Source: Micavibrio sp. UBA1664 | GTDB lineage: Bacteria; Pseudomonadota; Alphaproteobacteria; Micavibrionales; UBA1664 | Direction: 5' to 3' | Assembly (NCBI GenBank): GCA_002320485.1 | Contig: DCKW01000093.1 | Coordinates: forward strand, 1-7,663 | DNA: 7,663 nt | Shown: positions 6,448 to 7,663 of the stretch, in pieces | Numbering within the stretch: the first letter of the stretch is position 1 | Layout of the letters: each line of letters opens with the position of its first letter | Made by a program: the position numbers and the translations under genes | Notes under the pieces: model-generated | The model's database searches: none | Seen by the model: the letters and a program-made list of their open reading frames with translations, nothing else | What the model was told of the DNA's origin: nothing

Positions 6448-7341
6448 ATGTCATTTTTAAAAACAACCGTTATGACTGTTGCCGTCATATCACTCGCGGC
6501 CTGTGCAAATTTGGGCGCAGGAAACGAAGTTGAAAAGCTGAACGAGGCGAATGCCGGCGGTTCACCTTTTACACAACAATTAACAACCGAATACCGCGCT
6601 TTTTCAAATTATGAATTGAAGCAGGAAAAAGATTATGCCGATGCCCTGCATTTTGCCCGTAAAGGCCTTGCCGCAGCCAAAGGCACAAATGTTATGCCCG
6701 AGCCGGTAACGGACTGGGATTTGTCCGCTCCTGAAATTCAGGAATTATCAGCAGGCTACTTGCGCCTTGTTGCCGCCCTTGACCGTGGCGCCCGTGAAAT
6801 CATGCCGGGTAAGGCAGCGATCGCTCAGGCACGTTTTGACTGCTGGATTGAAGAGCAGGAAGAAGTTGATGGTGAAGTCGGATGCAAAAATGATTTCCTT
6901 GCCGTTATGAACGAACTTGAAGGTTCTTTAACACCTGCACCACAGCCATCTGCGGAAGAATTTCCTGAGCCGATCGGCATGATCGATAACAACGAACCAT
7001 TGAATGTTCAGGATGCGATGTATCTTGTATTCTTTGACTTTGACAAATCCAATATTAATCAGGGTGCGTCAAATGTGATCGATACTGTCATGAACGAAAT
7101 CAAGGCACAAAACATTCAAACTATCCGTATCGTGGGTCACACAGATACATCCGGTTCTGATGCCTATAACCAGAAACTGTCCAAACGCCGTGCCGAAGCG
7201 GTGAAAGCGCAACTGGTTCAAATGGGTGTTCCTGCGGCTCAAATCACGACAGACAACCGCGGTGAAAGCGACCTTCTGGTTCAAACACAAGACGGTATTC
7301 GCGAGCCTGCGAACCGCCGCTCTGTGATTACCTTTGAATAG
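6448..7341 (+). CDS. OmpA/Pal-like peptidoglycan-binding lipoprotein
   Basis: Predicted outer-membrane lipoprotein that ties the membrane to peptidoglycan. The 297-residue product has a lipoprotein signal (MSFLKTTVMTVAVI, lipobox LAAC, lipidated Cys19). Asn21-Leu22 after the Cys does not suggest inner-membrane retention. An N-terminal domain (about 40-160) carries Cys132 and Cys146, a likely disulfide pair, and has no function I can name. A Pro/Glu linker (162-176) leads to the OmpA C-terminal domain (about 188-297), with FFDFDKSNI, VGHTDTSGSDAYN and LSKRRAEAV. Asp233 and Arg248 correspond to the OmpA residues that hold diaminopimelate. At 297 residues it is longer than classical Pal (about 170), and no tol genes are nearby, so I do not call it pal. 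A strong Shine-Dalgarno, GAGGAGA at 6434-6440, is 7 bases from the ATG. It is a single-gene unit closed by the terminator at 7362-7392. Confidence 0.92.
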   Translation: MSFLKTTVMTVAVISLAACANLGAGNEVEKLNEANAGGSPFTQQLTTEYRAFSNYELKQEKDYADALHFARKGLAAAKGTNVMPEPVTDWDLSAPEIQELSAGYLRLVAALDRGAREIMPGKAAIAQARFDCWIEEQEEVDGEVGCKNDFLAVMNELEGSLTPAPQPSAEEFPEPIGMIDNNEPLNVQDAMYLVFFDFDKSNINQGASNVIDTVMNEIKAQNIQTIRIVGHTDTSGSDAYNQKLSKRRAEAVKAQLVQMGVPAAQITTDNRGESDLLVQTQDGIREPANRRSVITFE

Positions 7342-7361
7342 GAATTACGATTAATCGATTT

Positions 7362-7392
7362 AAAAACGGCCTTTGTATAAAAGGCCGTTTTT
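7362..7392 (+). terminator. Rho-independent terminator of the OmpA-domain lipoprotein gene
   Basis: A 13-bp perfect stem (7362-7374 with 7380-7392), GC-rich core ACGGCCTTT/AAAGGCCGT, a five-base loop GTATA and a closing T-run. It starts 20 bases after the stop codon and insulates the downstream trkH-like gene. Confidence 0.9.
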
Positions 7393-7428
7393 TATTGGAA
7401 AAATACTATAGGGATGTAATATAGCATT

Positions 7429-7663
7429 ATGGATTTCAGACCTGTTTTATACATCAACGGAATTTTTCTATGCGTTTTAAGTGTGTTTATGGTCATACCG
7501 ACCCTATGCGATCTGGCTACGGATAACCTTGATTGGGTTGCCTTTGCCATTGGTATGGCCCTTACAGGATTTAGCGGTGTTCTGTTAATACTCGCCAATA
7601 AACAGGATAAAATTGAAATTACCGGCCGCCAGACATTTGCACTGACCGGATTGTCCTGGATAT
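7429..7663 (+). CDS. trkH: TrkH-family potassium uptake protein, N-terminal fragment
   Basis: Start of the membrane subunit of a Trk-type K+ transporter, which would pair with cytoplasmic TrkA. Translated by hand, 78 codons are open to the right edge, beginning MDFRPVLYINGIFLCVLSVF and containing DWVAFAIGMALTGFSGVLLI and ending RQTFALTGLSWI. The FRPVLY opening, two hydrophobic segments (about 7-27 and 36-55), and the RQ.F.LT..SW motif just before the first pore region are characteristic of TrkH N-termini. Family length is about 480 residues, so only the first sixth is here and no selectivity filter can be checked. The ATG at 7429 is the first start after an in-frame TAA at 7417-7419. Its Shine-Dalgarno is poor (GGGA, 14 bases away) and no convincing promoter is seen after the preceding terminator apart from a TACTAT at 7404-7409 lacking a -35. 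Confidence 0.85.
   Translation, partial: MDFRPVLYINGIFLCVLSVFMVIPTLCDLATDNLDWVAFAIGMALTGFSGVLLILANKQDKIEITGRQTFALTGLSWI

Noticed and set aside
6249..6533. Plus-strand 94-codon frame spanning the prfB start and the lipoprotein start
   Set aside because: It runs out of frame through the well-supported lipoprotein gene and lacks a Shine-Dalgarno; its translation looks like non-coding sequence.
7392..7598. Minus-strand 68-codon frame
   Set aside because: Antisense to the TrkH N-terminus, which has clear family motifs and two membrane segments.
1..7663. Mobile elements, CRISPR arrays, defence systems, tRNA or rRNA genes
   Set aside because: No transposase, integrase, spaced direct repeats, long inverted repeats or tRNA-like cloverleaf sequences were seen on either strand by reading.

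Overview
The window looks like chromosomal DNA from an alphaproteobacterium with moderate to low GC. The signs are a phaC-phaA operon divergent from an alphaproteobacterial-type PhaR repressor, Gram-negative envelope proteins (an OmpA-domain lipoprotein and a secreted coiled-coil protein) and a bacterial RF2 gene. An uncultivated Rhodospirillales- or Micavibrio-like lineage is my best guess, but this is inference; no 16S rRNA gene or other strong taxonomic marker is present. Gene density is high and I see no insertion sequence, prophage gene, CRISPR array, tRNA or rRNA.

Layout. Positions 1-2013 (minus strand) hold the polyhydroxyalkanoate (PHA) block: a short PHA synthase (phaC) followed 12 bases later by acetyl-CoA acetyltransferase (phaA, cut by the left edge). 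The regulator phaR (2086-2610, plus) diverges from a 72-base intergenic region that carries a repeated TGCATTAA word, a candidate operator. phaR and the next gene converge on a compact bidirectional terminator. Positions 2634-4862 (minus) encode a 742-residue exported coiled-coil protein of unknown function with its own good promoter. Between it and prfB is a previously easy-to-miss 44-codon gene for a small exported peptide (4978-5112, minus), with a near-consensus promoter so close that the transcript would be almost leaderless.

prfB (5172-6282, minus) encodes release factor 2. Its reading frame is split by the classical programmed +1 frameshift site (AGGAGG, three bases, CTT TGA), so an annotation that takes only the longest open frame loses the first 43 residues. 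Divergent from prfB is an OmpA/Pal-like lipoprotein gene (6448-7341, plus), ended by a strong hairpin terminator. The window closes with the N-terminus of a TrkH-type potassium transporter (7429 onward, plus).

Functionally there are three themes: carbon storage (PhaA makes acetoacetyl-CoA, PhaC polymerises hydroxyacyl-CoA, PhaR senses polymer and represses), cell envelope (lipoprotein, coiled-coil protein, small exported peptide, K+ uptake), and translation termination with self-regulated RF2. The genes least explained are the 742-residue coiled-coil protein and the 44-residue peptide upstream of it.
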